From Protea cynaroides (Eukaryota; Streptophyta; Magnoliopsida; Proteales; Proteaceae), in assembly GCA_028583415.1 (NCBI GenBank), contig CM053276.1:113679502-113743501 (forward strand): 64,000 nucleotides of DNA, read 5' to 3'. Positions within the stretch are counted from its first letter, which is position 1; every line of letters begins with the position of its first letter. Made by a program: the position numbers and the translations under genes. Shown here one piece after another: positions 36,237-47,876 of the stretch. Below the pieces are notes generated by a model. The model was not told the DNA's origin and ran no database searches. It saw only the letters and a list, made by a program, of their open reading frames with translations.

Positions 36237-36835
36237 AGTATCTGCAAAATAAGAAAGAGAAAGGAAACAAGGAGTTAATAGGATAAAAATCCGAAAAATT
36301 GATGTAATAACGACATAAGTTGACCATAAAGCTCATTCCTCACCATACAAGTGGGCATAAGGACTTACGAAGGTTTAAACATATCCTACAACCCACATGC
36401 AGTAGGAAATTTTAACTGACGATGTCCAATTTGAAGAAATTCAAGAAAAATAAAAAATGTCGACAAATTAGGGCAAAAAGAGAAAATTTCAAGTTTCTCG
36501 ATAACCAACCGATGAAATTCAAAAATTTTTGAGGGCTTTCGTTCCTCGAGACACCAATAACAAAAGCCCCCAATAAAAATCAAATTTTTACGGTTGGAAA
36601 AAGTTTAATTTGGAAAATACAAGTTAAATGTGCAAAAACCTAGAAAAGAAAACCTAAAAACAGGTGAAGATGAGTGGACATACCTGTAGTGATGACGTGG
36701 ACGTCGAAACCCGGAGTCAAATTGACCAAAAACGGTAGAGTAGCACTGTAGCAACTCAGAGAGGAGTGACGAGTCGAAACGGAGGGGGAATAGTGAGAAA
36801 TGACCTAGAATCGGATCTTAAAAATCTGATTTTTG

Positions 36836-37065
36836 GTCCGAGGGTCGGACAATTCGACTGAATCCATCGACCCTCGAATCGACCCTCCCATCAACCCTCG
36901 GCTCTCGGGAATCTGTCAGAAAACTAAGGGTCGGATACCGAGGGTCGGATACCCATCGACCCTCGACTCGATCCTCAGCTCTCGGGAAGAACAGGTCATT
37001 CCCAGGGTCGAAAACTAAGGGTCGGACATACCAGGGACCCTCACCATCGACCCTGCATAGAAAGA
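36836..37065. repeat. GGTCG-motif cluster in the retrotransposon leader
   Basis: About a dozen copies of AGGGTCG or its complement CGACCCT, in both orientations, within 230 bp directly upstream of gag. This is the same motif variant that fills the two clusters in this element's LTRs. Confidence 0.8.
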
Positions 37066-37193
37066 CAGCATATTTTTTTTATAGAATGAGTTAGAATTGG
37101 AATTGATTATTGGTTAGCGTGCCTACATGGAATATAAATGACTTCTCACATATTTTGATGATTTTCAGGCACCACCAATCACAAAAAAGAATT

Positions 37194-38480
37194 ATGTCTG
37201 GACGTAGGGTGACCCGACAGACCCGAAACGCAGTCCCACCACCACCACCAGTGGAGGAGACTAGTCAAGAGAATAACTACGCACCGGGGAATCCAGAACC
37301 GGCAAACCCTACAAATTTGCCACCTCCACCATCAGAGCTGGCAACAGTGGTGATGAATCTGGCACAGCAGATGCAACACGCACAGGCTCAGATGCAGGTT
37401 GCCATGGGAATTATGTTCCAAGCCACTCAGGCTGCACCCATGCACACCGGACAAGCTAGTGCAGCACCAGTAGGTAACCACCCAGCCCCTCAGACACCTC
37501 AACAACCGGCTACACCGATTCCAGTGCAGGCACCAGAAGCAGCTCAAGGAAATTATCAGTATCCACCCTATATGTTAGGGGCAAACCCCCAAAATCAGCT
37601 GGATCACTCCCGACTAGTGGAGAGATTTTTGAAGATGAAACCCAGAGAATTCAATGGCAAGCCGTCTGATCCATTGTGGCCAGCCCACTGGATAGACGAG
37701 ATGGAGAGAAATTTCCTCATGATGACTATCACAGAGGAAGAGAAAGTACTATGTGCCACCTTCATGCTCAAGGGCGACGCACACCATTGGTGGAAATCCA
37801 CGAAGACATATTTACTGACCAAGCACGCCCTACTAACCTGGGCTATATATAAAGAAGCCTTCTTTGAGAAATATTTTCCACGGAGCTTCAGAGATTCGAT
37901 GGAGAAAGAGTTCCTGAGTCTTTATCAGGGACAGATGTCAGTGGATGCTTACCAACAGCGTTATGAAGAGCTGTTTTTCTTCGCACCACTGAGTATGCAA
38001 GAAGAAGATACCAAAACCCGTAGATTCGTCGCGGGACTAAGAGGAAGCACCAGAGAAAATGTTCTAGGCTTAGAGAAGAGAATTTACAACGAAGTTGTCC
38101 AGATTGCTCGAGTGATTGAATCGAGCCAGAAGGAGAGTTATCTTACTCAGAACAGAGGCATCAAGAGACCAGCCGGAAACTCCTACAACGGAGGCAATAA
38201 CAGGACGTATAAGCCTTTCCGTCCTCAGAACTTTACTACTGCACCCAAGACCACTTCAGCAGTGCAACCTCAGTCAAAGCCAAATTCTGAAGTCCTAAAG
38301 TGTTTTAACTGCAACCAACCCGGGCATATGGAAAGGGAGTGCCCAAAGCCCAAGAAGCAGTTACATCAAGGACGGGTATATGCCGTTACATCAGAGGATG
38401 CTGCCGCATCACCCGATGTAGTCACAGGTATGACTGAAACTTTTAAAGTTATAAATACATTGAATGAGCATGTAGACTAA
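37194..38480 (+). CDS. gag: Ty3/gypsy gag polyprotein
   Basis: Intact 428-codon frame. The start is placed at the ATG of MSGRRVTRQTRN (37194); an in-frame ATG at 37110 would add 28 residues, but an acceptor-like TTTTCAG sits between the two. A Pro/Gln/Ala-rich N-terminal third precedes the retrotrans_gag domain (HWIDEMERNFLMM, HHWWKSTKTY, FEKYFPRSFRDSMEKEFLSL, RFVAGLRGSTRENVLG). Near the C-terminus is a CCHC zinc knuckle, CFNCNQPGHMEREC, which packages RNA. Pol continues in the +1 frame just after the stop, so a frameshift or separate initiation would be needed. Confidence 0.93.
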   Translation: MSGRRVTRQTRNAVPPPPPVEETSQENNYAPGNPEPANPTNLPPPPSELATVVMNLAQQMQHAQAQMQVAMGIMFQATQAAPMHTGQASAAPVGNHPAPQTPQQPATPIPVQAPEAAQGNYQYPPYMLGANPQNQLDHSRLVERFLKMKPREFNGKPSDPLWPAHWIDEMERNFLMMTITEEEKVLCATFMLKGDAHHWWKSTKTYLLTKHALLTWAIYKEAFFEKYFPRSFRDSMEKEFLSLYQGQMSVDAYQQRYEELFFFAPLSMQEEDTKTRRFVAGLRGSTRENVLGLEKRIYNEVVQIARVIESSQKESYLTQNRGIKRPAGNSYNGGNNRTYKPFRPQNFTTAPKTTSAVQPQSKPNSEVLKCFNCNQPGHMERECPKPKKQLHQGRVYAVTSEDAAASPDVVTGMTETFKVINTLNEHVD

Positions 38481-38490
38481 GTAAAGATAA

Positions 38491-41400
38491 ATCACAGGTA
38501 TTGTACCTATAAATGGCGTACCCACCAGAGTACTCTTCGATTCCGGAGCTACTCATTCATTTATATCTGTGTCATTTGAAAAGAAGACCAAATTACCCAT
38601 CAAAACATTAGACTACAAATTACTTGTACGATCACCGATGGGGTTAGAAGTGGAACTAGAGAAGGGTTATGGACCATGTCCAGTTCTCATTGGAGAGTAG
38701 ACCTTAGATGCAACCTTGATACAACTTGAGATGACAGACTTTGATGTCATCTTGGGAATGGACTGGTTAGCTCGGCATTCTGCAAATTTATTATGCGCCG
38801 AAAAGAAGCTAACGTTCAAAGACAAAGAAGGGACAGAATTAAGATTCTCGGGAACCAAACTTCCCTGGAGACGCAAGCTCATACTTTCAGCACTAAAAGC
38901 TAAGAAGTGCCTTGAGAAGGGGGCAATCGGGTATCTAGTATCCGTGGTCGACCTAACCAAGGACGTACCACGAATGGAAGACATTGATGTCGTGCGGGAT
39001 TACCCTGACGTATTTTCGGAGGAACTATCCGGATTACCACCCGACCGGGCCACGGAGTTTGTAATAGACCTGATACCTGGAGCCGCACCCGTATCAAAAA
39101 CACCTTATAGAATGGCTCCTACGGAACTGAAGGAATTAAAAGTGCAACTACAAGAACTGCTGGACAAGGGTTATATTTGACCCAGTATATCTCCATGGGG
39201 GGCACCGGTGTTGTTCGTAAAGAAGAAGGATGGTAGCGTTCGATTATGCATCGACTATCGGGAGTTGAATAAACTGACAATCAAGAATCGATATCCACTA
39301 CCTCGGATCGATGACTTGTTCGATCAGTTACAAGGAGCAAGAGTATTTTCTAAGATCGATCTTCGATCGGGCTATCATCAATGAAGATTAAAGAAGGGGA
39401 TATTCAAGAACAGCTTTCAGGACCAGATACGGACATTATGAATTTTTGGTGTTGTCTTTCGGATTAACTAATGCACCGGCAACGTTCATGGAACTTATGA
39501 ACCGAGTTTTCCACGATATGTTGGATACGTCGGTTATAGTATTTATTGATGACATATTGGTATATTCCAAGGACAAGGAAACCCATATCAAGAACCTAAA
39601 CGCAGCCCTACAACGTTTAAGGAAAGAGAAGCTATATGCCAAATTCTCAAAGTGTGAGTTTTGGCTAAATGAAGTCGCATTCCTAGGCCATGTAGTATCC
39701 GCTGAAGGAATCAAAGTGGACCCCAGCAAGATCGAGGCTATTGTAAAATGAGAAGCACCAAAGAGCGTTTCGGAAATCATAAGTTTTCTGGGTCTAACTG
39801 GTTACTATCGGAGATTCGTAGAAGACTATTCTCGGATTGCCGTACCTCTCACCAGTTTGACCAAGAAGGGTGAAAAGTTTGTATGGACGGATAAATGTGA
39901 GAAGAGCTTCCAGACACTGAAGACCAGATTAATATCTGCCCCGATTTTGACTATTCTCGTTCCAGGACAGACATTTACTTTATACACCGATGCGTCGGGC
40001 CGGGACTAGGATGTGTGCTTATGCAAGGAGAGCAAGTAATTGCTTATGCTTCAAGACAGTTAAAGGTACATGAGAAAAATTATCCCACTCATGATCTGGA
40101 GCTAGCGACAGTAGTACATGCTGTCAAGATATAGAGACATTACCTGTACGGGGAGAAATTCCAGATTAAGTCGAACCATAAAAGTCTTACTTATTTATTT
40201 AATCAGAAGGAGTTGAATATGCGACAAAGAAGATGGCTGGAACTATTGAAAGACTATGATTGTGATATCCAGTATCATCCGGGAAAAGCGAACGTAGTAG
40301 CGGATGCATTAAGCAGAAAAGCAATGATAAAATCTCAAGAAGAAGTGAGCACGACTGCAGCAATGTGTACCAACGGAATGGTGTTCAATCACGGCAACGA
40401 GCAGTATGTGATAGATACAACGGATGAATCAGCAAACCAAAGGTTTATTCATCGATTTACGAATATGTTTGCGGCATTGAAGATTATACCAGATATAGTG
40501 GATGAAGTGAAGACAGCTAGCTATCAAAGCAGATCCTTATCTGAGAACAGTACAAGAAGATATTGAGAAAGGTAGGACTAACCCTGAGTTCACCTTGGAT
40601 GACGAGAAGGTACTAAAATACAAAGGAAGAATATGTGTACCGAAACGTAAAGTATGGACATTAGACACCGATCGATGAAAGAAGCCCATACCACCATCTA
40701 TTCGATACATCCCGGAAGTACAAAAATGTATCATGATCTGAAGAAATTATATTGGTGGAGGGGAATGAAAGCGGATGTAGCCAAGTTCGTGTCTCAATGC
40801 CTAAATTGTCGAAAAGTAAAGGCTGAACGACAAAGACCCGCCGGATTTGTTGCAGCCATTACCGGAACCGAGATGGAAATGAGACTGCATCACTATGGAC
40901 TTCGTCACGGGACTACCATTGACTCCTCGAGTAGTTGACGCAGTTTGGGTGATTATGGATCGTCTGACTAAAACAGCTCGCTACATACCTATACGACCTC
41001 AGTATACACTGGAAAGGTTAGCGAAGCTGTATGTGGATAATATTGTTCGATTACATGGTGTTCCAGAAAGTATTGTGTCGGATAGAGACCCACGATTTAC
41101 TTCCAAATTTTTGGAAGGATTGCAAAAGGCTATGGGTACAACGTTGAAGTTCAAGATCGCATTCCACCCACGCACGGATGGACGACGAGCGCATAATTCA
41201 AATTCTAGAAGATATGCTACGAGCATGTGTAATTGATTTCAAGGGATCATGGGATGAAAAGTTACCATTGATCGAGTTCGCTTACAATAACGGCCTATCG
41301 GGCTACCATACGGATGTCACCTTATGAAGCACCGTATGGCAGGAAGTGTCGAACTCCCTTGTTTTGGAATGAAGTTGGAGAACGTAGTATTGTTGGACCG

Positions 41401-41970
41401 GAATTTGTTGAAGAGACTTGTCGAGTGGTCGACATCATCAAGGAAAGAGTGAGAACAGCTCAGACCGTCAGAAGCAATATGCAGATACTCGACGCAGAGA
41501 TCTGGAGTTCGCCGTAGGTGATAAAGTATTTTTGAAGGTATCGCCTATGCGAGGATTGAAGATGTTCTGATAGAAAGGAAAACTAAGTCCAAGATATGTC
41601 GGGCCATATGAAATTCTAGCTAAGCGTGAAAAAGTGGCTTATCAGTTAGCACTACCACCATCTATGTCAAGTGTGCATGACGTATTTCACATTTCCCTAT
41701 TGAAGAAGTATGTCAAAGACCCAACGCATGTCTTGACAGTGGATTTGCCGGAATTGACTGATGATTTGACGTTTGAAGTAACACCAACATAAATCACTAG
41801 TCGAAAGGTTCAACGTCTACGCAACAGAGATATCTACTATGTTAAGGTCACATGGAAAAGTAGAGACATGGAAGAGGTTACATGGGAAGAAGAGAATGCT
41901 ATGCGAAAGTAATATCCTTACTTGTTTGATTCAGAAGGTACGTACAATTTCGAGGATGAAATTTTTATAA
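38491..41970 (+). pseudogene. pol: Ty3/gypsy pol (PR-RT-RNase H-INT-chromodomain), disabled
   Basis: Domain order is visible despite damage. Protease has the active-site run LFDSGATHSFIS (about 38527-38570). RT begins near YPDVFSEELSGLPP and carries the catalytic FIDDILVYS near 39541. RNase H has YTDASG near 39980 and YHPGKANVVADALSR near 40272. Integrase has the HHCC finger ending CLNC (about 40683-40815), a core with MDFVTGLPL and SDRDPRFTS, and a C-terminal chromodomain-like stretch SVHDVFHISLLKKYV to VTWEEENAMRK. In-frame stops lie at 38698, 39178, 39749, 40132 and 41910, with single-base frameshifts near 39384, 39407 and 40003 and others in the integrase. Several stops look like C-to-T or G-to-A changes. 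It cannot act on its own. Confidence 0.9.
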
Positions 41971-41982
41971 GTTGGGGGGAGT
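41971..41982 (+). promoter_or_regulatory. Polypurine tract
   Basis: GTTGGGGGGAG-type purine run directly before the 3' LTR TG; it primes plus-strand cDNA synthesis. It is preceded by AATTTCGAGGATGAAATTT, a typical pre-PPT phrase of these elements. Confidence 0.85.
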
Positions 41983-44292
41983 TGTAAGACCCGTGTCAAT
42001 CTAACCCGGTCTTACCACCTTGAAGCAGGTTTACCCATCATGGTCGAGTCAAGTGGACCAAGGGCGTGAAGGAGATCGAGATCCCAGGTATTAAATCGAC
42101 CCAAAAACACTTAAAATAAGGGAAGGGTCGCATACCCAGCTAAGCAGGGTCGGACCTCCCAAAACAGAAAGTCAGACCCCTCAGTTTTGAAGGGAGGGTC
42201 GGATAGCTTAAGACCCTAGGGTCGACGGGATCATCGACCCTCCCATTGACCCTCGATTTCTGCCGAATATAGAAATTGGGAAATTTCTATATTTTTCGAT
42301 TGGGTTCTTTCCTAATCTCAAAGGGACTTATTTTAGGATGTTCCTAGTCTATTTAAAGGACGTCCCTAAGCCACTTTCACTCCTTTCACAACCCTAATTG
42401 AATTGAGAGAAAGAGAATAGAAGGAAAAGAGGAAGAAGAAAGGCAAGGAAGAGAACTTAGCAAAAAGGAGAAGAATTTCAGAGAAAAAGTAATCTTCTCA
42501 GGTATGGATACTAATTCCATGAGTTTCTACAGACCTTAGGTTAGTTAATGTTGAGAGTGTGATCTCGGAAAAACCCAAACCATCAACCCATGGTTAGGTT
42601 TCCATGGAAAACCATAGGAAAGTGCATGAAAGCTATCTAGGTGGGTTATACATGGTTTCAGACCATGGAATGAATGTAGAATGAAATGTAGGAGCAAGCC
42701 ATAGGATCCCAAACACGAGGAATGGATTAAAAGTGGAAATTAGACCAGAGTGCACCAAGGGTCGCACCCAGGGTCGATAGGCCATCCGACCCTAGGTATT
42801 CCTGACCATCGACCCTCAGCATTTGGGAAGTCTAGAAAGAGGGAAGGGTCGATAGACCCATCGACCCTAGCATTGACCCTACCTTCGACCCTCAGTTAAC
42901 AGAGTAGTTTTTAATTCTGAATAAATTATAATTAAATTTTATCGACTTTGTTAGGTCTTATAGCAATATAATAACGTTGTAAAGGTGATTTTAAAGCTTG
43001 GAAAAACATCTTATAGCAAGCTAAGGTGAGGAAGCTTAACTCCAAACTAAATTGGTTAATCATAAACTGTTTTCTATTTCTTGAGTCCTATGCTGTGCTT
43101 GATTCTATGCGAATATGTTTGTAATGTGCATACAGCATGCCATCCAATATTTTTATTACTTGTTCATGCATATTTACTTTATTGTTTTATAATATGATGA
43201 TGATGATGATGATAGGAATAGACATGTGCTTGTATGTGTGTGGTTGATGTACTTGATGCGGGCGAGTATCAGGGGAGGTGTGATGAGAACGTCAATAAAC
43301 GTTAACCTTTGGCGGGTCTCAGCACTTTAGCTCTATCTCTAACTCAAGTCTTGTGCATTGGCATCGTCATATCGCCATTACTTTAGCAGAACTATTATGT
43401 CGTAGAGTATCAGGGGAGGTGGTCTCGGTCCTTGTAGTCTCTGACTCTACCGGGGGGCCTTAGCTCTATCTCTATGGACATTCTGAGGGATGCTGGGGTG
43501 AGGCCTTGGATACACTGTTTGACATTAGGATTGGTTAGTTGCGAGTCCAGTTTGCAGCCCTCGCCAACAGGGGCTTACGTGTTGGTATGACACTATATAG
43601 CAATAAACGTAACCTTTGTTATATAATGTTCATGATTGGGTGCATGTGAGTTGACGATAAACGTGATCTTCGGGTAACGTCACACACTCGTGTATAGAGA
43701 CGGAGTCAATAAACGCGACCTTTGGCTACCTAAACCTTTCTATTGCATACTGCAAACTTATAAACCGGACCAAATATATAAATTGACTTTTTGCATGCAT
43801 ATGTATTGTTGCATTGTTTTGGCTACTCACTGAGCCGTGTTGTGTGCTCACCCCTTGACGTCGAATATTTTTAGTTGATGATGCAGGTTATACGGTTGAA
43901 GACTATATGAATGCGTCTGCGTACGGGAACGTGGCAGCGATGGAAGTTGAAGCTGAAGTGGATACACATGACTCCTCTTGCGAGTGCAACTCGTGTGTAT
44001 TTGATTAGATATTTTATAGGTTTCTTGATTTGGATTTATTAAAGACTTGTATTGATATTTACTTATGTCTCGGTTGATACAGAATAAATTGTTATTTAAA
44101 TTTTAGTATCACATAGATTCTCAGTTCATTTATTTACAAGATTTCCACTATTGTGTATTTACTCTGATTATGATTACGAATGTGTGTAAGTTTGGATAAC
44201 GCGGGGATAGCCTATTTGAGATCCTGGTTGAACCGTTGGTTATTTAACGGTTCATCACACTATTCTGGTTAGACTAGAATTGGGGTGTGACA
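41983..44292 (+). repeat. 3' LTR of the Ty3/gypsy element
   Basis: Nearly identical to 32289-34597. Its short reading frame (43887-44008) is intact and ends CECNSCVFD. The sequence upstream of the acceptor-like site has an in-frame stop (CCTTGACGTCG instead of CCTCGACGTCG), so only the part after it behaves as coding. Confidence 0.95.
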
Positions 44293-44297
44293 TTTAT

Positions 44298-46104
44298 GGC
44301 AAGAAATACATATATAGCAAAAATCTCCTAATATGACATGTATTGCAAATAAGGCAAGAATCTATATGGCAAGATCTAATATGCTAATCTAAGCATGACA
44401 AGACCTAATATGACAAGAAATCAATATATGCATATATATATATATATATCAATATGGCAAGTACCAAACATAGAATGCAAAATATAGCATGAATTATCCA
44501 AAAAGGTAAGATCTTATATGCTATTTTATAAACATGGTAAGAAATTAATGTATGCACCTATATATCAATATGGTAAGTACCAAACATAGAATGCAAAATA
44601 TGATATGAATTATCTAAAAAAAGGTAAGATCTTATATGCTATTTTCTAATCATAGTAGGACTTAAAAATAGTAATTATTAAGATTTTACTAAATATGGTA
44701 AAAATCATTTATTCTACCAAATATAGCAACACTTGGAATATGAAAAACATGGTATGTGCACAATTCAAACAAAGTATATGAATGGTCTAAATATATCATT
44801 CATCCAAACATGGCATATAGATACTCTAAATATAGCAAGTATGTAATCAAATATGGTAGAATTCACTCAAGCAATCAATTGTATGTTACAAGTGAATGAG
44901 ACATCAATAAAACCTTTCTAAAAAATCCAAAATTATCAAAAACATATGTTCAATAAGTTCTTTGAAAATATTGTAACTTTTATGAAGACATTTGGAATGA
45001 TTAATGACTCAAAAATTTTAAAACTGTGACACAAAGTTTCAAATATTGGATAAAACTATGAACTGCTTTCAGATTCTGTTATATTACACCAAAATGTTCA
45101 TAAGTACATCTTATGTAACTCAAATCAAGCTTTATTTTTTTTCACAGAAAGATGACTCGACATGCTATATTTCATCTGAAGGAGTCAAATCCCAAAAGGG
45201 AACGAAACTAGGTCAAATGGATGCCCCAAGACAGGATATGTGCACTAGTCAAGTCTATTCTAGATTTTTGATCACTTGCACCATAAATTCCGTATAAAAT
45301 CCCATACTTAATAAAAATTAAATCCAGACATATGTTCATATAGATAACTGTCAGATATAAAATTTCATCAAGAAAAACAAGTGAAAAAGATCCTTTTCAA
45401 TCATGCAAATCAGAATATCCTAACAGATTCAAAATCAGAGCACTATGCACTTAAAAATCAATATCAATTCAATAAAAAATCAAAAAATCCGAAACCAGTG
45501 CCATTTTTTTAGAAGACTTCCATATCTAAAAAATTCATATGAAGTTTATTTTCTGATTATGGCCATAAGACTCTTTTCTAGAGACTTTCTGATAGGGGAT
45601 TGCATTATATCCCAGTAGAGCAGCAATGCCAAAGAAGAATTTTTTTGATAGACTTTTCCAATTCCAAATGGAACGAAATTTCTAGGAAAGTTTTCTAACA
45701 TTTCAGAGAGAATCTCATAAAAATTTGGGCTTCAAAATCCCACATGAGATGCACGTCCTAAATTTGGATCCTAAATCTGGAAATTTCAGATTAAAAATCC
45801 ACTTTGTAACAAAAAACATCAAATATCATCATATAGCATTCAAATCTTCATCATTGAATAGTTTAAACAAATCATCATACATAAAAAATGCTAGACATGA
45901 ACATCCTAACATCAATATGCATGCAATAGAACATTCCTGATCGAGATTTAATAAAAATAAGCTTTTTCAAGCAAAATCAACATTAAGCTAGCATTCTAAA
46001 GACCCCTAAATTCGTTTTAGGGTACCAACCTTGTACTCCAATGGAGCAAAACCTTCGATGTAGGATTTTTGGAGATTGTATCAAGCTTTTTTATGTTGAA
46101 TCCT
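44298..46104. other. AT-rich intergenic or old retroelement sequence
   Basis: No gene found. Around 44450-44525 and 44567-44645 a block of about 75 bp (ATATGGTAAGTACCAAACAT...) is repeated. The downstream part looks like decayed untranslated repeat DNA; its short frames have no family. Confidence 0.4.
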
Positions 46105-46832
46105 CATTTTCCTCTTCTCTGCTCCTTTCTTTCTTCTCTTTATCTCTTTCCTTCTTCTCTTTTCTTTCTTTTCTCTTCTTCTTCTTCTCTCTTCTCTCTC
46201 TCACTCCTCACGGCTCCCTCTTGTCTGGAAAAAAGAAAGCCTCTCTCTCTTTCTCTTGGCCTTTTATTCTCTCCTCTTTCTCTTTTAGAAGATCCATTCT
46301 TTCCTTTTTTTTTCTTCTTCTAGAAAATCCCTTCCTCTCACGTTTTTCCTTTATTCTTTCCTTCCTTCTTTTCTCCTTCTAGAAAACCTTCTTCTCTCTC
46401 ACTCCTCACGTTTTTTCCTTTCTTTTTTTTCTTTCCTTTTTTCTTCTTCCTCTCTCTTTCCTTTTTTTCTTCTCCCTCTCTCTTTCCTACGGCCTTTCTT
46501 TCCCCTCTCTTCCTTCCTTCTTTTCTCCTTCTAGAAAAGCCTCTCCTCTCACGTTTTTCCTTTCTTCTTTTCTTTCCTTTTCTTCTTCCTCTTCTTCTTC
46601 TTTCCTTCTTCTCTTCTTTCTTTTTTTTTTCCTTCCTTCTTCTCTTCCTTCCTTCTTTTCTCCTTCTAGAAAACCTTCTTCTCTCTCACTCCTTACGTTT
46701 TTTTTCTTTCTTCTTTTTCTTTCCTTTTTTCTTCTCCCTCTCTCTTTCCTTTTTTCCTTCTCCCTCCCTCTTTCCCACGGCCTCTCTTTCCTCTCTCTTA
46801 TTCTCTAAGTCTCTCCTTACGGCCTCTCTTTC
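46105..46832. repeat. 0.7-kb polypyrimidine tract with internal repeats
   Basis: Almost unbroken C/T on the plus strand for over 700 bp, interrupted only by recurring phrases such as CTTCTAGAAAA, CTCACTCCTCACGTTTTT and CGGCCTCTCTTTCC. These recur at irregular spacing of about 55-180 bp. Open frames here are low-complexity artefacts. Confidence 0.9.
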
Positions 46833-47876
46833 CTAATATATATATATATATATAGAAATGCATGCATATGGGTGTATATGTGTACTATATATGTATATAA
46901 TCCGATGCATATGGGCCGGACTGAGTTGGGTTAAACTGGTTTGAACCAAATTTGACTTTTTTCTATCATTTCATAGTCCATTTCTACCACCATTCCACAT
47001 AAAATTTTTCGATAGTCTCTATTCCAAATTTTCTACGTTCACTTTGTAGAACACTAAAAATGAGGAATATTAAAACTTAAATCACCTCATTTGGAAATAA
47101 AATGACCAACTTATGAATTTTTAAAGTTTAAGCGGGCCAATTATCGATAATTTGGCTAACCATTCTGCATGGGATCCTTCGGCTTCTACTGGCAATCCTT
47201 TACATCCACTTTGTAGAGTACTAAAAATTGAACATATTGAAACTGAAATCACCTGATTTGGATATGGGGTGACCAAAATATGAATTTTTAAAGATTAAAC
47301 AATCATTTTCATGTGTAATTTTGCATGGGAACCTTTGGAGACTTCTACCCTAGATTTTTCACGTCCACTTTGTAGAACATCACAAATGAAGAATAATGGT
47401 ATTGGAATCATCTGAATCCGACGTAGAACGACAAAGATATGAAGCTTTGAATTTCTATCGATAATTTTACATGAAAGCTTGCATGGGACCCACCGATGAC
47501 CTTTGCCCGGGATTTTTCACATCCACTTTGAATATGACTGAAAATAAGGAATATTAGTCTTTGAATCATCCGATTTCGATATCAGATGACCAAGATATGA
47601 TGACTTGAAGTTTAAATGATAATGCATCCATCATACGATAATTACGTAAATGCCTATGCATTTTCAAACTGTGATATCTTCCTTGTTTGATGTCTAAATT
47701 TGATGATTCTGGTCTCATTTTGAAGATAATTTCACGACTTATACATCCAAGTAGGTAATAGCCTATGACCCTGCTGTGGGGTTCATTAGAGAATTACAAA
47801 CCTTTGGGTTAAAAGTCGAAAACCTGCCATATGAGTTCACTTATGTTGAGGGTAGCAAAAATGGGGTGCTTACACT
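46833..47876. repeat. TA repeat and diverged tandem units of about 150 bp
   Basis: A short (TA)n at about 46835-46852 is followed by about four diverged units of 130-160 bp (46980-47640). Each contains TCCACTTTGTAGAACA-, AAATCACCTGATTTGGATAT- and GACCAA.ATATGAA-type phrases. They resemble non-coding retroelement arrays. No gene. Confidence 0.5.

Larger units (their letters stand above)
32289..44292 (+). mobile_element. Complete Ty3/gypsy LTR retrotransposon (chromovirus type)
   Basis: A 12.0-kb element with LTRs of about 2.31 kb (32289-34597 and 41983-44292), flanked by the 5-bp duplication TTTAT (32284-32288 and 44293-44297). The LTRs start TGTAAGACCC and end GGGGTGTGACA. A Met-tRNA-like PBS TGGTATCAGA lies 3 bp after the 5' LTR, and a purine tract AAGTTGGGGGGAG precedes the 3' LTR. 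Order inside: 2.6-kb leader with an antisense ORF, gag, then PR-RT-RNase H-INT-chromodomain-like pol. Integrase after RT places it in Ty3/gypsy. The C-terminal region and the long LTRs suggest the Tekay/Del group, which is inference. The LTRs differ only at scattered positions, so insertion is fairly recent, but pol is already disabled. Confidence 0.93.

Noticed and set aside
37332..37547. Cys-rich minus ORF opposite gag
   Set aside because: Shadow of the Gln/Ala-rich gag reading frame.
41971..44292. Possible host gene downstream of pol in the 3' LTR region
   Set aside because: The sequence is the LTR itself and matches 32289-34597 throughout.
46041..46382. Ser/Phe/Leu-rich ORFs of about 110 codons, possible membrane protein
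   Set aside because: Produced by the polypyrimidine tract; low complexity explains the apparent hydrophobicity.
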